The notes under the pieces are model-generated. The model was not told the DNA's origin. It saw only the letters and a list, made by a program, of their open reading frames with translations, and did no database searches. This document shows positions 5,272 to 5,619 of a stretch of 5,619 nt of DNA, piece after piece. The first letter of the stretch is position 1, and every line of letters starts with the position of its first letter. The translations under genes were made by a program, and so were the position numbers. This stretch comes from Spirochaetia bacterium (GTDB taxonomy: Bacteria > Spirochaetota > Spirochaetia > PWKH01). The DNA is taken from NCBI GenBank assembly GCA_021736545.1, contig JAIPFS010000110.1:1-5619 (forward strand). Reading direction: 5' to 3'.

Positions 5272-5399
5272 ATTCACAAGTGTTATTTGCTGCCATGTAC
5301 AAATCTTTTTTACAGCTTATAAGAATATGATAGAAGAAAGCTTCTCCCCTTGGGTACATGTCAATCGGCTGCCATCGATATGTACATCTTAATGTAAGT

Positions 5400-5428
5400 T
5401 TGTGTGTCCCCCGAAAGAATGCTATACT
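5400..5428 (+). promoter_or_regulatory. extended -10 promoter for the 3' end gene
   Basis: TG at 5420-5421 plus TATACT at 5423-5428 (five of six) forms an extended -10. TTGTGT at 5400-5405 is a weak -35 at the standard 17-bp spacing. The transcript would start near 5435 and have a leader of about 85 bases. Confidence 0.6.
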
Positions 5429-5467
5429 TTAGCTGTATAACACTTTGCTTGAAAATGATGAACTTCC

Positions 5468-5501
5468 GCTGATATGCTTAGTCCGTCCTGAAGATATCAG
5501 C
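5468..5501 (+). promoter_or_regulatory. 5' leader hairpin just upstream of the Shine-Dalgarno
   Basis: GCTGATAT (5468-5475) and ATATCAGC (5494-5501) form a perfect 8-bp stem. It continues with CTT (5477-5479) pairing AAG (5491-5493) after a single bulged G, closing an 11-base loop. It ends 4 bases before AAGGAGGT and has no U-run, so it is not a terminator. Possible roles are mRNA stabilisation or a protein-binding translational control site. Confidence 0.5.
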
Positions 5502-5505
5502 AGAC

Positions 5506-5513
5506 AAGGAGGT
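5506..5513 (+). promoter_or_regulatory. perfect Shine-Dalgarno for a TTG start
   Basis: AAGGAGGT is fully complementary to the 3' end of 16S rRNA as known in Bacillota. It stands 5-6 bases before TTG at 5519, and no ATG is available at that spacing. Confidence 0.8.
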
Positions 5514-5518
5514 CCCCT

Positions 5519-5619
5519 TTGATTTGGATTATCATAATTGCAGCAGTCATCATCGGTATCTTGCTTTCAGCAAAAAGCAATTCCCCTTCTGAAGAAGAAA
5601 ACAATGCCAAAACCGATGA
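5519..5619 (+). CDS. N-terminus of a membrane-anchored protein, cut by window end
   Basis: Thirty-three codons are visible from TTG at 5519, open to the window edge. The product begins MIWIIIIAAVIIGILLSAKS, a single hydrophobic helix (about 2-17), followed by a hydrophilic stretch rich in Ser, Glu, Asn and Lys. This looks like a signal anchor with a linker to an external domain, or the start of a small single-pass protein. The family cannot be recognised from this much. The ribosome site, the promoter and the leader hairpin make the gene real even though it is partial. Confidence 0.72.
   Translation, partial: MIWIIIIAAVIIGILLSAKSNSPSEEENNAKTD

Larger units (their letters stand above)
5079..5518. 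other. gene-free region with repeats, terminator and leader
   Basis: No gene is supported. The plus-strand open frame at 5162-5392 starts inside the terminator stem and has no ribosome site. In order the region holds an 8-bp repeat array, a GC-rich terminator, a duplicated T-rich 16/17-mer, an inverted repeat GTACAT/ATGTAC (5354-5359, 5380-5385), a promoter, and a leader hairpin before the last gene. Confidence 0.7.

Noticed and set aside
5162..5392. Plus-strand 76-codon frame
   Set aside because: It starts with TTG inside the terminator stem, has no ribosome site, and runs through T-rich duplicated sequence.

Overview
The window looks like a piece of a low-to-moderate GC Bacillota (Firmicutes) chromosome. 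This rests on strong AAGGAGG-type ribosome binding sites, TTG starts placed by those sites (two genes), vegetative promoters of the TTGACA / TGnTATAAT kind, and U-tract hairpin terminators. No gene present fixes a genus. A spirochaete or another AT-rich phylum is less likely but not excluded.

Layout, left to right. 1-430 has no gene and carries three short tandem-repeat arrays (12 bp, 13 bp and 18 bp units). 431-1636 on the minus strand is a 401-residue protein made of two HD-GYP-type phosphohydrolase domains with no sensor domain. 1637-2086 is a non-coding divergent intergenic region with a symmetric hairpin and then a strong plus-strand promoter with an overlapping dyad. 2087-2950 is an FTR1/EfeU-type iron permease. 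2951-3208 is a short gap with a pentamer array and an extended -10 promoter. 3209-4177 is a YrbG-type calcium/sodium exchanger, visibly richer in G+C than its neighbours. 4178-4565 has no gene and holds three near-identical 35-bp repeats. 4566-5078 is a 170-residue single-pass membrane protein of unknown function with a TPR-like helical segment and an acidic coiled coil. 5079-5518 has no gene: an 8-bp repeat array, a GC-rich terminator with two alternative 3' arms, a duplicated T-rich 16-mer, a promoter, and a leader hairpin just before a perfect Shine-Dalgarno. From 5519 a membrane-anchored protein starts with TTG and runs off the window.

The genes appear to be separate transcription units; three of the five have their own visible promoter. 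Two carry metal ions (iron uptake; Ca2+/Na+ exchange) and one is a probable cyclic-di-GMP or related nucleotide phosphodiesterase, but nothing ties them into one pathway. The most distinctive property of the window is its long gaps, each holding a different short direct repeat. I see no convincing new multigene system; the 35-bp repeats, the 18-bp array touching the HD-GYP stop codon, the permease operator and the leader hairpin are the items worth following.
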